A stretch of 64,000 nucleotides of DNA from Galbula dea (lineage: Eukaryota > Chordata > Aves > Piciformes > Galbulidae): NCBI GenBank assembly GCA_013399015.1, contig VWZX01001688.1:3498220-3562219 (forward strand). Direction: 5' to 3'. The position numbers were made by a program, and so were the translations under genes. Of the stretch, positions 36,862-50,499 are shown piece by piece. Each line of letters begins with the position of its first letter. Position 1 is the stretch's first letter. Below the pieces are notes generated by a model. It was not told the origin of the DNA. It ran no database searches and worked only from the letters and a program-made list of their open reading frames with translations.

Positions 36862-39800
36862 TCTTTTGACAAAAACATTTCCTTTTCCTCTAAAAAAGCA
36901 GAGGTTTAACAGGGACTGTGCTCTTTCACTAACATGCCTAAGCTCAGCATGATTCAACCTTCATACATACTTATTCATAGCAAGGAGTACAATCTAACTG
37001 TGGCTATCAAAGTAAATAATTCCTACCTGCTACTCACAGGCTCCACACAAACCAGTTTTCTGAACAGGATCTAAATTGGCTGCACCCTGAAAACCATAAA
37101 TAGGAGTTTCAGAAGTATTACAGTTGAGCAATGTATAGCTATGTTTGCACTTTTGTTTGTGAAAGTGAGCTTCAGAAAGTGTAAACGCTGCTGGGTTTGC
37201 AAAATTGGGGACATTTAAACCAAATGGTTAAGCATGCAGTCTGATGCTGCAGTTAGACCATTCTAACAGACTATCCTTTTTCATGCCAGTTAGCCACTAG
37301 GCTAGCTTAAGTGTAATGTTAAATTAGACTTTACCTGCTGAATATTTTAGTCTATGCCACACAATGGGAAATCAAGATAGCAATAGCAACCCTGCTTCAA
37401 GCACAGACTGTGCAAGTGCCTGAAGTCCATGTTTCAGAGCTTTACAGTTATCAGTACCTAAATTAGCTAATTTAAGTGAGGGCTGGAGATGTCAACACAG
37501 GCTGCAATCATGCCGTCAGCTGCAATATAGACATATGCTGTGGGCTGATGTGCAAGGCAGATATAGCTGTAGCAGCTTAGGAAGTTGCTGCCTCCAGTTG
37601 TTTGTTACTGCCTGGTCTATGAGGTTTCCCCTACCCCAGCAAGGCAGGGGAGACTGGGTGCAGGTACCTCAGCAGCATCAGCTCAAAGTGAGGTGGCTTT
37701 AATGGGACATTATTGCCCCACAGCTAGAAGGATGTATGTCCATGCTTAGTGTGTCTAGCTCTAGATAGGGCCTTATCTCAAACCACCAGTTTAGGTGAGC
37801 TTAAACTAAGCCATTGAAAAGCTATGAAAGATGCATATATTTCAGTATACTGCTTTCAGCTTCAGCAGCATATTCTTAAATGATTGCAGCAATATCTGTT
37901 AGATGTTAACCAGTCATCATCTTAGTACCAAAAGAGATCAAGAGAATACCTTGTTTATTGGGATTTGCAGGAATTGTGGCAGCAGCTGTTACACAAAATA
38001 CATCAAAGGAGTCCATTTTCAAAATGCATCAGACCAAATAAAAAGTCGAAGGGTCCAGAATCTTATCTCTGATGAAACCAAGCTGTCTAGTGATTCATTT
38101 TTTTGTCATCCTACAAAATGTTGCTGTTGGTACATTGTCTGTGTGGAGGAAGACAAAGTGCTCTATGACTCATGGTGTCTGTAAGGAAGGATGAGTACAG
38201 CTCTTTTCTGCCTGTCTGCGTGTCTGTGACCGTATGTGGAATACAGACTACAATGCTTACTGACAAAGACATCTTAACCAAAACACATAACTAAAATACA
38301 GTACCTCCTGTTGCCTACCAAGTTGTAGCATTTCATCATAACCCAAAATCTGTTTGTAATCAAGGAGATGCTCTCTAGCCATTGAACTTCCTCCGCTAAT
38401 CCTGTATATGTTTTTAAAGAACTCTGAATTGTTTTTTCTTTCACCGCGTTAATCAGGTACATGAAGATTTTAATTCTCTATCCTGCTATCTTAAGTTGAT
38501 GGGTGTTTTTGTGAGTTATAAATGTTTGCATTAGCAGATGGTGATGTTTTATCCTTCATCATAGGTCTTTAAATAGATTAAGTCAATGTTGTCAAACCCA
38601 GGGGAATTAAAGAAAAAGTCAGGCACACAGGAAACCTTATGGCCTGTGACAAATCAATACCATTCTTAATCTCCATAAACATTGGGCTTTCTGTTCTAAG
38701 AAGCTAATAGTGAGAATTCCTGGTCTTCTTTCTGATTTTGATGCTGAATTACAAAGACAGGATCTTTTTTATCCCTCATTGTTGTGGTTCCTCCTTTTAG
38801 GAGGAAATCGGATATGAAATAGCTCTTATCCACTAGCTAACTGGATGCTACCACTCTACACATGTCCTAATACTGACTTGACATGTGGGTCCAGCCCCTG
38901 GCCTGCTTCTGAGCGATGTTTCATCACAGAGAAAAATCCAAATCAGAGGCTCAAAACATGTTGTTACCCCATCCTGAGAAGGAGCCCTAGACACAAAGTC
39001 ATCAGTTGTTCTGCAAGCAGTACTGTCTCATTGAACAGGATATGTTCACCAAACATTGTCTAGGGTAGGAATTCTAGCTCGCTCTTTGGCTAGTTCACAA
39101 AGTTCCCACATGCAGTGCAAGTATTTTGTCACCAGTATCTCACTGTCTTTTTAGCTGAATTCAGACAAACCCACAGCTTGTGCTTTTTTCTATTCCAACA
39201 TCAAATTGAAGCATTTGCTCTGCTTAATTGCAGTGACCACTATTAACTATTCCCATCTGGATTGAATGCAGAAGCCAAATCTGCATTAATAACTCTTTCC
39301 ACCTGGGAGAAAGCATCTACACTACATGAGCAGACAGTTTCAGTAGCATCAGTTCCATTTTTCTCAAGCCACAACACCACACACTACTTCTGCTCTTTTA
39401 AACATCAAGAAGGCAGCAGTTCATAAAGCTGTTGTCAAATGAAACAAAGCAAACCTTCCTCATCAATGCAAACCAAAGGGAGAAAAATTTTTTTAAAATA
39501 GGAGATATATCCAAAGTTTATTTTAACTTTTACCAGGTTTGGACCTCTTTCCCCCCAAATTAGGTGTTCCTAGGATTAAGAAAAGCTGAAAATCACTGCT
39601 CAGTAGTTTAAAAGGAGAGAAAACGAATGCCTAAGGACTCTAAATCAAAGACAGATTCCTGTTCTACTCACCTAATCCATCCCAGGAGCAGGAGAGAAAA
39701 ATGTGGTGGTGGGTGGGCATTAAGGACCAAAACAGAAACATATTTTCCTACTTTGCCAGATAAATGCCAAAAGGTTTTGACTGAGCTCCATGCTTTGCAA

Positions 39801-40190
39801 AAACCTCGGCCAAAGGCTGCTTCACCCATCAGCCAAGAATGTTCCAACAACTTCAAACTCTTGAGTCCTATCAGGCTAACCCAGCCTGAAAAACCCAGCC
39901 CTCCAGATGCTAAGTGAAAACCCCCTAACATTCACTAATCTTAGCAGTGAAGGCTTCTCATCTCAGAAGTCAATGCTTATCAGTCATTCAAGACCCTGAA
40001 TTACAATATATACTTTGATGTAATAACCAAGTGAAAATAGTCCAAATAAATCTGATCATCTCAGAATAGTAACAGAGGGGCAGCCAAAACTGAGGTGCAA
40101 TTTGGAAATAATGTTGGTAGAGCTGAAAAACAGTACAGACATCTTTTATGATGCTGAGTTCTAACACAAGTTCTCATCTAGAGCAACCTG
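36862..40190. other. Non-coding DNA, no gene seen
   Basis: Unique sequence. An ORF of 93 codons (37903-38184 plus) begins with a good pyrimidine/acceptor context nearby (GGGATTTGCAG near 37970) but shows no domain. A 96-codon ORF (39627-39917) and its opposite-strand partner lie in a locally GC-richer stretch. I see no gene or recognisable element. Confidence 0.6.
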
Positions 40191-40192
40191 GC

Positions 40193-40237
40193 CATTTTCC
40201 ACCCACGATTCATTTTCATGATTCATTTTCCACCCAC
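40193..40237. repeat. Partial tandem duplication, about 31-base period
   Basis: The word CATTTTCCACCCAC occurs at 40193-40206 and again at 40224-40237, and ATTCATTTTC occurs twice within the interval. It is a small local duplication of no evident function. Confidence 0.85.
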
Positions 40238-40539
40238 AATCCATCAGGTGTTAAGGAAGAAGCAGCAGGGCAGATCCATGCCATGTAGCTGTCCCTGGTG
40301 CAGAGCCACGAGCATCCAGAGAGGAAATGGGTGTCCATAGGTAGGTATGAATAACTTGGCTGTCCTGCTTAAACCCATATGCAGCTATGAATTACAGCCC
40401 TAAATCTTGGGTAAGGTGCAGCTATAAAATACACAAAGTCTTGCTTCAAAATACACTTCAGACACTGGCCATCATCAGTGACACACAAAATCAGCCAGAC
40501 TATGATTAAGACTTTTTTTTTTTCCTTAAGCAAGGGGAC

Positions 40540-40625
40540 TTTGAAGTAATTTGCTCACAGGCAGTGTGATCTTTAAAGCTTGCTCTGAACCCAGCTTATT
40601 CAAGTCCTGTTCTATGTGAACACCT
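40540..40625 (+). repeat. Possible MIR 3' part
   Basis: GGACTTTGAAGTAATTTGCT is followed by CACAGGCAGTGTGATC, then CTCTGAACCCAGCTTATTCA and AGTCCTGTTCTATGTGAACA. This parallels the MIR right part: GTTAAGTAACTTGCCCAAGGTCACA, CAGCTAGTAAGTGG, TTTGAACCCAGG, and a CCATGCTCTTAACCAC-like end. It is diverged but the order is right. Confidence 0.5.
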
Positions 40626-40886
40626 TAAACACAGCATACAGGTCTTTCTCTCCCCTCCCCAAAGTGACAAACAGTAATGATGGCTTGTGAAATCCAATTT
40701 TGCATCTTACTTCAAAGTATTTTATTTCATAAGCTCCTGAAGCTTTTTGTATTGATCCCAGTTAAGGTCATCTATCTGCCAGTTTCTTGTAGTCTTTTCC
40801 TCACTGCTGACTATGGCATGTCTGCCACTGAGCAAAATATGAAACCTGAAATATGGATACAGCCAGAGAACTTCTGAAGCAATGTA

Positions 40887-40920
40887 TATGTCTTTCTGTA
40901 TATTTGCAGAGAAAGACATA
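40887..40920. repeat. Perfect 11-base-arm hairpin
   Basis: Arms TATGTCTTTCT (40887-40897) and AGAAAGACATA (40910-40920) enclose a 12-base loop. A further CTG/CAG pairing is possible with a two-base bulge. It is shorter than a usual microRNA precursor (about 55-70 bases paired over 20 or more), so I call it only an inverted repeat. Confidence 0.85.
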
Positions 40921-43900
40921 AATCCAGGCCTATATAGTTATATATTTTATGTGTATACAGTCAAAATGTACCTAATAGAGACAGGACAGAAATTAATGTA
41001 TGCTTTAATACACATTTCCCACAAAACAAATTTATATACGTTTTATAGATGACATATATTTATATTTATGAAAATATAAAGAGGTATCAAACAAAAAACC
41101 CCCTATTTTAGTTAAAGCAAGCACAATTTAAATTCTTCTTAGACATGCACTCCCCCAAAATCTGCCAGGATATAGAGAATAATATCTTTATATAAGTTAT
41201 TACTATGTTCACAAGAACTAGTGAAGGACCATACCAAATTGTTCTGACTTTCCAACAAATCAGTATAAAATACCTTTTGAACTAGATGGCAACCCAGTGA
41301 ACTGGAATTATGCATCAGGGCTACAGCTACCATGTTTGGCAGAGGTTCAAACCCTGTACTGTCACCTTCAGAAGCTGGGCATGACCTCTGTTTTCAAGAG
41401 TAAAGGATGTAATAGTTTGGGCTGCTTCTTTTGCTTTGTTCTCCTGTGTCCCATGAGATCCAAAGGGAGACTGCATAGGCAGCAGACTTCCTCCATGGTG
41501 ATTTGCTGACATTGTACTGCTGATAGGAAATTAGCTCATTACAAAACAGGCACAGATGAGCCTCCAAGCCAAGTTCCACATGGTGGGCAGCAACCCACCA
41601 TTGGGTTGCTGAGTGAGAGGGGCTGAGTAGCAAAGATCAGTTCAAATTTGATTCTTCCCTAAACTGAGAGCTGACCTCTACACTGCTGGTTCAGATCTCA
41701 TCCCAGGGACTGTATAGTCACACCATTGCTTTTTAGAGTTTTCTCTCTTTTTAACTTTCCATTGGGAAGACAGGAAAAGAGAAGTGGCAAAATTGATGCA
41801 CACAGAAGAGTATACCGCAGCCCGCTCCCATGCTGGCTCCTCAGATTTCTAGGGATACTAGTGCCAAGTTAGTTTGATAATGTTTAGGCTACCTCAGTTT
41901 CCCAGCAAAAACTCTTGAACTGGTGTGAGCAAGACCAAACCACCACAGTTCAGAACAACTATCTGCTTTTCAGTTTGTCTAGACACGATGCATATTACAT
42001 CTATTTGGAACTGCTAGATGCAAATCACATTATTGGGTACATTCACAAACTAGGGGCTTTCTCTACTGCTGGCAGCAGCTGAGACGATACAAGGGTTTCA
42101 GAGTTAGGGGCCTGAAAGAAGGAAGTTTGTCTTAGACCTGAAAGATGAGTCTTAGTCTAATAGCTATGTTTTGCCTGAAAAGTTCATAGAGAAGAGATAC
42201 TGCTAAGATCCTAAGAGAGGAGCCAGGTAGTTAGAGAATGAGGTGTCACAGGTGGATAAAAGTGTTATGGCTTTTGTAAGCCAACGATGGGAAGCTCACG
42301 TGCAGGAGACAATCAGACAAGTGCAAGAAAAAAGTTTTAACCTCTGCATGAAGAAACATTAATGCCAAAGAACAATGTGAGATTAGGTTCTTGCTTTTTA
42401 TTGGGAAGCTCTTTGAGTTCTCTCCCTACTACTGTAATGTCTTCTAAATACCTTGTTTTGAACTCAGCTTCTGTGGGATATGGCAAATGCAAATGAAATT
42501 ACCTCATAAATGAAAGAGTCTCTATTTGTGTAGTATTGTAGCTGCTTAAAATACTTTTATGTCTGTGTTGGATTCCTACTTGACACGAGCATTTAAATGA
42601 CTAAAGCATTTGTAAAAGACTGCAAACATCTCCATTTCTTTAGGCAAAACAACAGCACAATCTTCATAAGTGTTGGAACGTCTAAACTTGAATTTCTTCC
42701 TAAAATATCCAGTTATTTATTGCTAATTTGCAAGAAGTTTTTCTAAGGAAAAGTCCGTTGCAGAAGGTTCTCAAATAACAAAAATCCCCATAGCTCTGTC
42801 GCATTATTCTGTTTGCTGCAGCTTGTTACACCAAACACACACTCCCAGACAGGTTAGGCAGCTCTAGGGGCTCCCATATTTAAATATTCTCTGCCCGTAG
42901 CTGATATTTCTCTGCTTTTAAAGTGTTGTAATACTACATTCTTTCAAGATCACTCAGAGTTTAATCATGCAGTCTATCACTTGAGCAAAAGAATAGGCTA
43001 ATGGAAAAGTAAAAGGTGGGTTTTGCCCTTTCTTCCAAGATGACAACTGAAATGAAAGGATGAGAAGTTCAGAACAGTAAGACAAAGTCATGCAAAAAAG
43101 AAGCCCAAGGTACCCCTCTACAGCATGTTTCACAAAGGTAGATAATTATCTCTCCAAAGGCAACAGCCCTAACTGGACATACCTTACACCACAGAAAGAA
43201 TAGCAATCCTGAAATCACCCTAAATGTTTCACATGCCTATTGATTCCTTCAAGTTACAAGAGCTACACAAAGACAGAGAATCACACTCTGACCCCTTTAA
43301 AAACATCAAAGTGCCACCCTATCTGTCCTGAATCTTCCTCACTATCCAACCTTTGGCGATTATGTTACAGTGCAACTGATTATTCATAATCTGTCCTGAA
43401 ACTACAAATTATTTATTGATTTTTCTCTAATATTATCAAGTTCTAAAGAATAATTACTGGTGTAATAGTTAGCCAAGTTGTTATGAGAATTGTAAGCCCT
43501 TTTGGTTAATGCATGGCATATGTCTGAGGCATTCAGCTAATTCACATATCTGTCTGCACTATTAATAGAGAAGGTTACATGCCAATTATCCAAGGTTCAA
43601 TCAGCCTGTTAGGATACAATAGCTGCAGTGTTCACACACTTGATGTGCCACATTCCTCACAGACATTATAAGCAGCTGGTCCAGATAAGACCACTGGGGC
43701 TTTAATATTTAGGAATCACTTCTTCATCCAACCTAGACTGATTTTTTTATTGTTACGTTAACTGAGTTTCTTTTGCTGCCTCTAATCTCTCTCTGTTTTA
43801 CAAAAAATATTTTTAGATTCAGCTGTATTGAAGGCAACTGACATTTCCCTCCTGTTAGAAGGGAAAACAGACCATTGCAAATGGCTGTAGCAAACCTATA

Positions 43901-46600
43901 GACACAATAGATTCGGGAGTTCTCCAAATTCCCCCAAACTAACAGCATTCTTCTGTCATGAGGAGGCATGTTAATGCCTCCTGTATCACCCAAATCTGCA
44001 AAAAGGAGCACGTTGAAAAGACTGCTCCATACTAAATGCTTAATCTCATTTAATTATTTTGCCTGCTTTACTTAAAAAAACCAAAATATTCTTTTAAAAA
44101 TGAAAAACCACAAAACCCCACCATAACACAAACCTTTTATTTAGGTTGTTGTTTGTCGTGCATTTCTATTTCTTTACTACATTTTGAGGGATAGTAACTT
44201 TGGAAGAAGTATTCTTATTTAGTGTAGTGAAAGGTAAGAAACAGCATGCAAACAACCAATTTAGAGTGCCATGTTAGTGAAGCCACTGTGAGCTCGATTG
44301 GGGATTTCACCACATGAAAACCAGACATTCTTCTGTTCCCATGGAGATACTCCTTCTCCCAGTCAATCAGGGAGCTGTTCAGGTCAAACAATAGGCAGTG
44401 GTTCCTTTTCTCATCTTACAAATAGATACCCTCTCCCCCCTCCTCCTTCTATTTACGAGTATTCTCAATAACATTTAAACACCTACAAAATAAGCAATTA
44501 CATTTTCAAATGAAGGGAAAAAATGTTTGCTGAGATTTTTTCAAGCTTACAGAAACATTAATAGGCAACTGAATTAAATACAAACGAGCTCATCCTGGAC
44601 TCTTGCACCCTGACCTTGTGTGTTCCCTGAACTTTTTGTCAGCAATATTTACAATATTGATACGAATATAAAATGAAGATTATCTGCACAGGAGTTGAGC
44701 ATCATTTGTTGCCAGGCCACCCTAAAAGTGTTTGAAACAGTCTTTGATAATTGCACATAACATTTTAATTGTCAGAACAGAGCTAAAAGAAAGGCACTAC
44801 AGATTCATGCTGGGGAAAATGCAAAGTGTGGTTACTTAGGGAGCCATTACCTATTTCCTAAATATAAAGCAGCACACAGAAAGTAGTTGTACAACACAGA
44901 ACAGAAGATGGAAACTGTGTTTTTAACAATGCTGTTCCTGCTTAGGTTTTTTGGACAGGCTGAGGGACAGTGTCAGAGCATGTGGGTGGGATGCTTCCTT
45001 TCAAATCCAGTCAATTTAGAATTACATTTTCTCCTTACTGTTGTCCATTCATTTCTACAAAATTGTGTATTTAAAAATATTATGATGTAATTCTATGTGT
45101 ATTTGTAAAATTAAATACATTTATATGTTATTACTCAGGAAACTACAGGTGTTCTTTTCCTACTCTTAAAAATTCTTTCCTTACACATGCTAGGGTATTA
45201 AATTTTCTTCTCTCAAAACGTCTCTGTGCTGCTAAGCTTTGCAAATGCCCTAACACTTGAGCACGCCACACACACTCCACCTGAGGAAGAACACTCAAGA
45301 AACCACAGCTTTTAGTACTTTACTTCCCCTTATTGTCTACTTCAGGACCTGCAGACCATTTTTGGCTGAGCTGCTGAAATTTCATAATTAATTTCTTGAT
45401 TAATTCAGCACCGTGATGGTTTTTATACAAATGGATGACTTGGCAGAGGGGAAAGAGCATCCAAACCAAGGGTAAGGCAAACAATAGTTAACTATCAGGC
45501 AACTAATCAGCACATACCAGCAGACAGCCTAATCCAGGTGCCCCTGCCCAGCAGCAGGCAAAAAGACACATACAAACCCAGATGTATTGCAGTTGCATGG
45601 GTAGAAGGTGGGGAGTTATTGCATAGAGTGGAAATCAGAATAGTGTCTGCTGTTGTATTGGCAGCACAGGGAGATACAAGAGTATGTAACACAAACACAT
45701 ATGAAACTGCAGTTCATTAATGCTTCTCAGAAAATAAATTCCTTAAAAGAAGATTGGCACTGAAGTTTGTGCCTGAAAAGCAGTGTCATAGCTTTGCATG
45801 TACATGTGTAAAAGTTAAGTGTCAGATACTGACACACTGATATCTGTCTCAGTGGCTATCCCTGTGTAATGGCAGTACTAGTACTTAATAAATATTAATG
45901 TATGAAGGGAACTTCCTAGATTAAAAAGAAAAAAAAAAAAAGAAGCAGCAAAGATACTACACTACTCTCCCCCAAATTCCTCTTTAAATACCATCTTTTC
46001 TGGAAGGCACTAGCATCTGTTTGGGCTGGACTGCAGAAGCAGCATCCTAATATTCTCGCTGTCACATTGCTTCCCCTTGTTTTATTCACTAATTGTCTCC
46101 TACACTTCGAGGCAGAACTCCTTAGGAAGGCTCTGTACACAATGCCTGCTTTTATGAGGGATTCATAGTGGGCCTCTTGGTGTTACTGTATTACAAATAC
46201 TAAACAAAGGTAATCAGCTCCTGCCAAGGGTGTGCTGAGACACAATCTAGCCCTTATAAAGTATGGCAGCGTTCGCCCCTGAGAAGGGGTAGGATTTCAA
46301 AGTAGCATTAACTGAACTAGAAAGGCATTTAAAGCAAACCATAAACCAGGATTTTCCAACGTATTCGCTTAAGAAAATGATAGGAAGGAAATCTGGCAGC
46401 GTAAGGAGAAGATTTTTGTTCAGATGAAATCTGAAGGAGAAGTTTAAAGAAGAATTCGCGTTCAGCTCACTGAGTAAGAATAGAACAGGAAACTGCAAAT
46501 GACACCAGTGGTTTGGATTGTACGATTAAGTAACTGCCTCCTTTTTAATGAAGTCACTCAAGTACAACAAAACAGCAAAGCAAAGGAGTAAAGTCAATAG
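40921..46600. other. Non-coding DNA, no gene seen
   Basis: AT-rich tracts fill 40921-41090. A CCTCAGTTTCCC word at 41892-41903 is the reverse of the MIR GGGAAACTGAGG box but has no other MIR boxes around it. A GGTTCAAACCC word near 41345 resembles an RNA polymerase III B box, but no A box or tRNA fold is present. Poly-A lies at 45923-45941. ORFs are 92 codons or fewer and unremarkable. Confidence 0.6.
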
Positions 46601-47460
46601 AGTTAAACTCTCCTAGCTTTAAACAAGCCTGGCCAGTTATACAGCTTCTCAGAAAATTGCATTTCCATCCCCACACGAGGAGATTTCATTTCTGTGAGCG
46701 GTTGGGCTAGAACAAAGAAACAGGAGCTCGAAACTGCTCCTGAACCGACTCTGTAAATAACCAGGGAGGGGGTGGTAAATTATAAAGTCAGAGATAGTTA
46801 ACAAACAAACAAAATAAAATTTCACACTGCAAATGTAACTTGGTATTAACTACCCTTTGTGCCATTTAGCAAGAGCCCAGTGACTACCTATTCTTGCCAG
46901 TGATTTCTCACCTATTGAAAGAACACATTTGCAAGTGACTTACCCTTTGAAAAACCCACGGCTGTGAAAAGGGGCTGATGGGCTGGCACCTGTCGTTAAA
47001 ACGCTTTTATCTATTGAATAAGGCTTGACTGAATTAACCGTTTTAAAGAAGAGCTCTGTTTTCGCATACTGTAGTTAACCCATTAAAGGAACACTATCAC
47101 CCCTCATGACTCTCCCTACGGGTTTATCCTTCTATCATTGGAAGAAAAGTTCTTGTGCAAACCCGAACTGTTTCCCACGAAGGCTGACATACTACATCAA
47201 CTTATTCAAACCGAATACTTCGTACTGACTAATTCTTGGTCACATATTCCTCTTGTGCCCTGATTCCAAGCTAAGAAGTCAGATCATGACCTTTCACGTC
47301 AGCAGCGTGGTAAACAGATTCTGTGTCTGGGCTCAGTGTCTGCACATCTAGGGATGTCAATGAAAACTCAGATAATGCCTGTGTGTAAATATATTCAGTG
47401 ATATTACATTAAATGATACTTTATGATAAGGCGAATGGTCATTTAACAAATGAAAAATGG
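46600..47460. promoter_or_regulatory. Possible conserved non-coding sequence
   Basis: This stretch is free of simple repeats. It keeps more CpGs than its neighbours (around 46674, 46699, 46728, 46987, 47065, 47164 and 47221) and contains GAATTAACCGTTTTAAAG- and AGTTAACCCATTAAAGG-like words typical of developmental enhancers. The call is an impression from composition only. An alignment with distant birds and mammals would decide it. Confidence 0.2.
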
Positions 47461-50060
47461 GAAATACAGCCCTGGATTTTATTTCTTTTTACTTTTTCCA
47501 TGGAGTTTTTACAATACACTATGGTTTCACAGACAGCAGTAACTGTTTAACTTGCTGTGGCAAAGCGGGAGGAGCCAACAACCATAAAAAGGAAGTTACA
47601 CGTCATGTTACGAAAGAGCTAGAACTCTCTGTAGTATTAATAGACAAATAGAAAAAGGGAAAGTATCAAATGAAACATAACCTGGAAAAAAATAAACCTT
47701 GATCCAAAAGCAGAACCTCTGAAGAGCTAGAGTCTCAATTTGTGGCCATACCTAAAAAAAGGCAAACCAGATCAATGGACTAATTAATCCCTAGAAGCAA
47801 ACTGAATCCTCATTAAGAATTTTATGCTTGCATAAGAAGGTGGAAGGAAATCAGGCAAGAATAATTAGTAACAAGAAACTCTTCCCCTCTTGGAGAAACC
47901 CACATCAGGTCTGAGGTGGAAATCACAGAGAGACCCTGCTCCACTTAAGTAAACAAGAGCAGGACAATTTCTTTCACTAAGATTAAGACCTCAGCAGAGG
48001 TGGTGAACTCATTTCTGTAGGCACTGAAGATTTACTGTCCCAACATAGGGGGGAAAAAAACCACCTAAAATGACTAGTTTGTCCAAGCTGAACTGGTGGA
48101 CTTCTTAACATTCAACAGAAAAAACATCTATTTGATGTAAAGAAACAGTCCCTGCCACCAGAAGGCAAACTAGGGGTTTGCAAGTACAGTGTCTTTACTA
48201 GCGCCTATGTCCAGATCTAAAGTTACAACTGTGCAAGAAAGGCAGGTTCTCTGTTTGTCCTGTGCTCAGGGCACCCAGACTCCAAGAGAAATGAGCAACA
48301 ATGAAGTCAGCAGCCAGCAGAACATGTCTATCATGTTAAAATAATTTTCGCGTTTTTATTTTTCCACAGTGGAGCAGAATATAGTGGAAGTGTAGGGTGT
48401 ACATGTTTAGACTAGAGAAGTAGGGGGCTGAACTGCAGAGACCCAAGCCCACACACCACCAGTGGTTCATATGAATTAACTCCTGTATGCTATTTTAAAA
48501 ATTGTTTTTATTATTCCATTATCTGGAAAATTCTGGGGAGACCCTGAGTTCTTTGGCATCATTAACAAAACTCATTAATTTCAAGGGGACGATGAATATT
48601 TATACCAAAGACAGATCCCCACAGTTACCTGGTTCCATGTTCTGTACTGTATTTCCAGGATGATGAAAATTAGGCTGAATTTAGATATCCTTATCCCTGT
48701 GTGATATTTATCCAAACCAGATGCCTCAAATTCCTTATGAATGCTTACAATAACTGTTAATCAAGTATTCACATTGTACAGATTGTAATCGACTGTTCAG
48801 ATCTACAGTCTGCTTCAGATAGCGAGAAACTGCGTTTTTAAAAATTCCTTCACCAAAGTGGGATCAAAGAAAAATATGTTAAACAACATGTAGCTGCCAT
48901 GATACACAGATTCAGCCTGGAAAGTTCCTACAGAATAGAAAATATCAGTAGCAACATAAAACTTGTGCTGGGTAGTACTCAGGAATCCCAAAGATGAATC
49001 AGGACCTCATGAAAATCCTAATGCAGACTGAAGAGGTCCTGTCCCAGGGGCACCACAGTTTAGAGATTACAGGGCTCTAAATATTAAACTACTTTCTGGG
49101 GCGTGTTTTCTTTAGAAGCCTGTTAAGAAAATATTACCTACAAGACAAATCATATGGTATGTGTTATTTCCAGTGACAACAGTACCCTACAGACCACAGC
49201 TTCTGCAGCTTGGGCTTTTCATTCACCAAAACTGCAATGCTGAGGAGTCTTAAGCAGAGTAGAGTAAATATACTCTGAAATGAATAAACAGGGCTGACAC
49301 ATACCTTGTTCACACCCTGATGCATTGTTTGTGTGATCTTTAACTTAACAATTTAAACAATAATACTGAGATTAGAGGCATAGGGAAGGAGTATGCCATG
49401 GGCTGCACACCATGAGCAAGCAACACAATTCTTGATTTTGAAAAATGTGTAACAAAACAAAATTACTATGAAGACCTGAGCTTATGCATGCTACATATTT
49501 ACCTAAGCATAACTGCTCTCTACAACAATCAATTCTCAGTGTATGCAGGAAATAAAGTTGTATAACAGGATGTTATGAGAAGGAAATAAAATAACTCAGT
49601 GTCTTAGGTGTTAGTTGCTATGATTTTTCCTGAATACACACAACTGAAGCCTTCAACATCAGACCAGAGCAGAGTGCTCTGACATACTTATTGATTTACT
49701 TTCAGGGGGAAAGATAGTAAGTCTATTAGATGTCTAATTAGTCAGTTTAATTGTAAAGAAAGTTGCTTACAGAAAAACCATGTTTACCCAAAATACAATG
49801 AATAATAACAAATTATATCCACCAATTATTTAAGCTCAGGTAATAACCTAAAGAAACTAAGGATATTACAGAGTAACTAAACCCCAACGTTGAAAAATTA
49901 ATCCTCTGCTGAATTTTCTCGAGGTGGCTCTTCACCCCATGAGTGATAATTTGGAAGGTTAACTTCTAGTCAATTGGTTTGCTTTTTTTGTTTTCTAATT
50001 GGCACAACTGAAACCCAGCCAGTCAATAAGTTGGTACACCAGCCCTGACTCAGCTCTCAA
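47461..50060. other. Non-coding DNA, no gene seen
   Basis: Unique AT-rich DNA with no ORF over 64 codons. Sequence at 47870-48050 has retroelement-like purine-rich wording, but I could not match it to a CR1 or LTR pattern. Nothing else is recognisable. Confidence 0.6.
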
Positions 50061-50135
50061 GTATGTCAGTGTATCTTGGGTGTGACTCTACTGAAGTCAA
50101 TCTGGCATAAAATTTAAACAAAAGTGAGTGTGAGG
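50061..50135. repeat. Decayed repeat, CTGAAGTCAAT family
   Basis: GTCAGTGTATCTTGGGTGTG is followed by ACTCTACTGAAGTCAATCTG, then GCATAAAATTTAAACAAAAG and TGAGTGTGAG. It matches, from memory, a common sauropsid repeat of the form GTGTAACTCCACTGAAGTCAATGGAGTTACACTGG..TAAAACTGG..GTGAG. One arm is eroded. Confidence 0.5.
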
Positions 50136-50499
50136 GGTGCAGTGTGCCTGGTGCAGAGCAGTCAGGGTAACACAGCAGCCATCAGGCCTGTTCTGGGGGG
50201 TCCCATCCCTGATTTTCCGGTGCTCCTCAGCCTGGCAGCAGTGTTTCCCACCTCCCTGAGATACAGAGCAGTGAAGAGCCAAGCTCTCAAACCGAGAGGA
50301 TGTGCACACACCTAAGAGAAACAAGCAGACAGCAAAAACTACTGAGTTATAAAAAAAAATGTTTAAAAAATCTGCAAAAGTTCAGGGACAGAGAAAACAG
50401 GAATCTGCCGAGTCCTGCCTGCCTGCCCTGGTGGCAGACACCCTCGTTTTTTGGTTTCATCTTTAGACAGCTGTGAAAAACAAGCCCCTTCCCTCCCCC
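50136..50499. other. Non-coding DNA, no gene seen
   Basis: A moderately GC-rich stretch with overlapping 63- and 75-codon ORFs on opposite strands. No feature is recognisable. Confidence 0.55.

Noticed and set aside
37903..38184. 93-codon cysteine-containing ORF that looked zinc-finger-like (CRNCGSSC)
   Set aside because: The C-x2-C-x3-C spacing is not followed by the residues of any zinc-binding fold I know, and the rest is random-looking.
41340..41360. GGTTCAAACCC, an RNA polymerase III B-box-like word
   Set aside because: No A box at the expected distance and no cloverleaf. A single 11-base motif is expected by chance.
41885..41910. CCTCAGTTTCCC, reverse of the MIR GGGAAACTGAGG box
   Set aside because: No second MIR box in the right place on either side.
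45923..45941. Poly-A runs (here and near 9309, 18697) as tails of processed pseudogenes
   Set aside because: No gene-like body lies upstream of the A run and no flanking duplications are visible.
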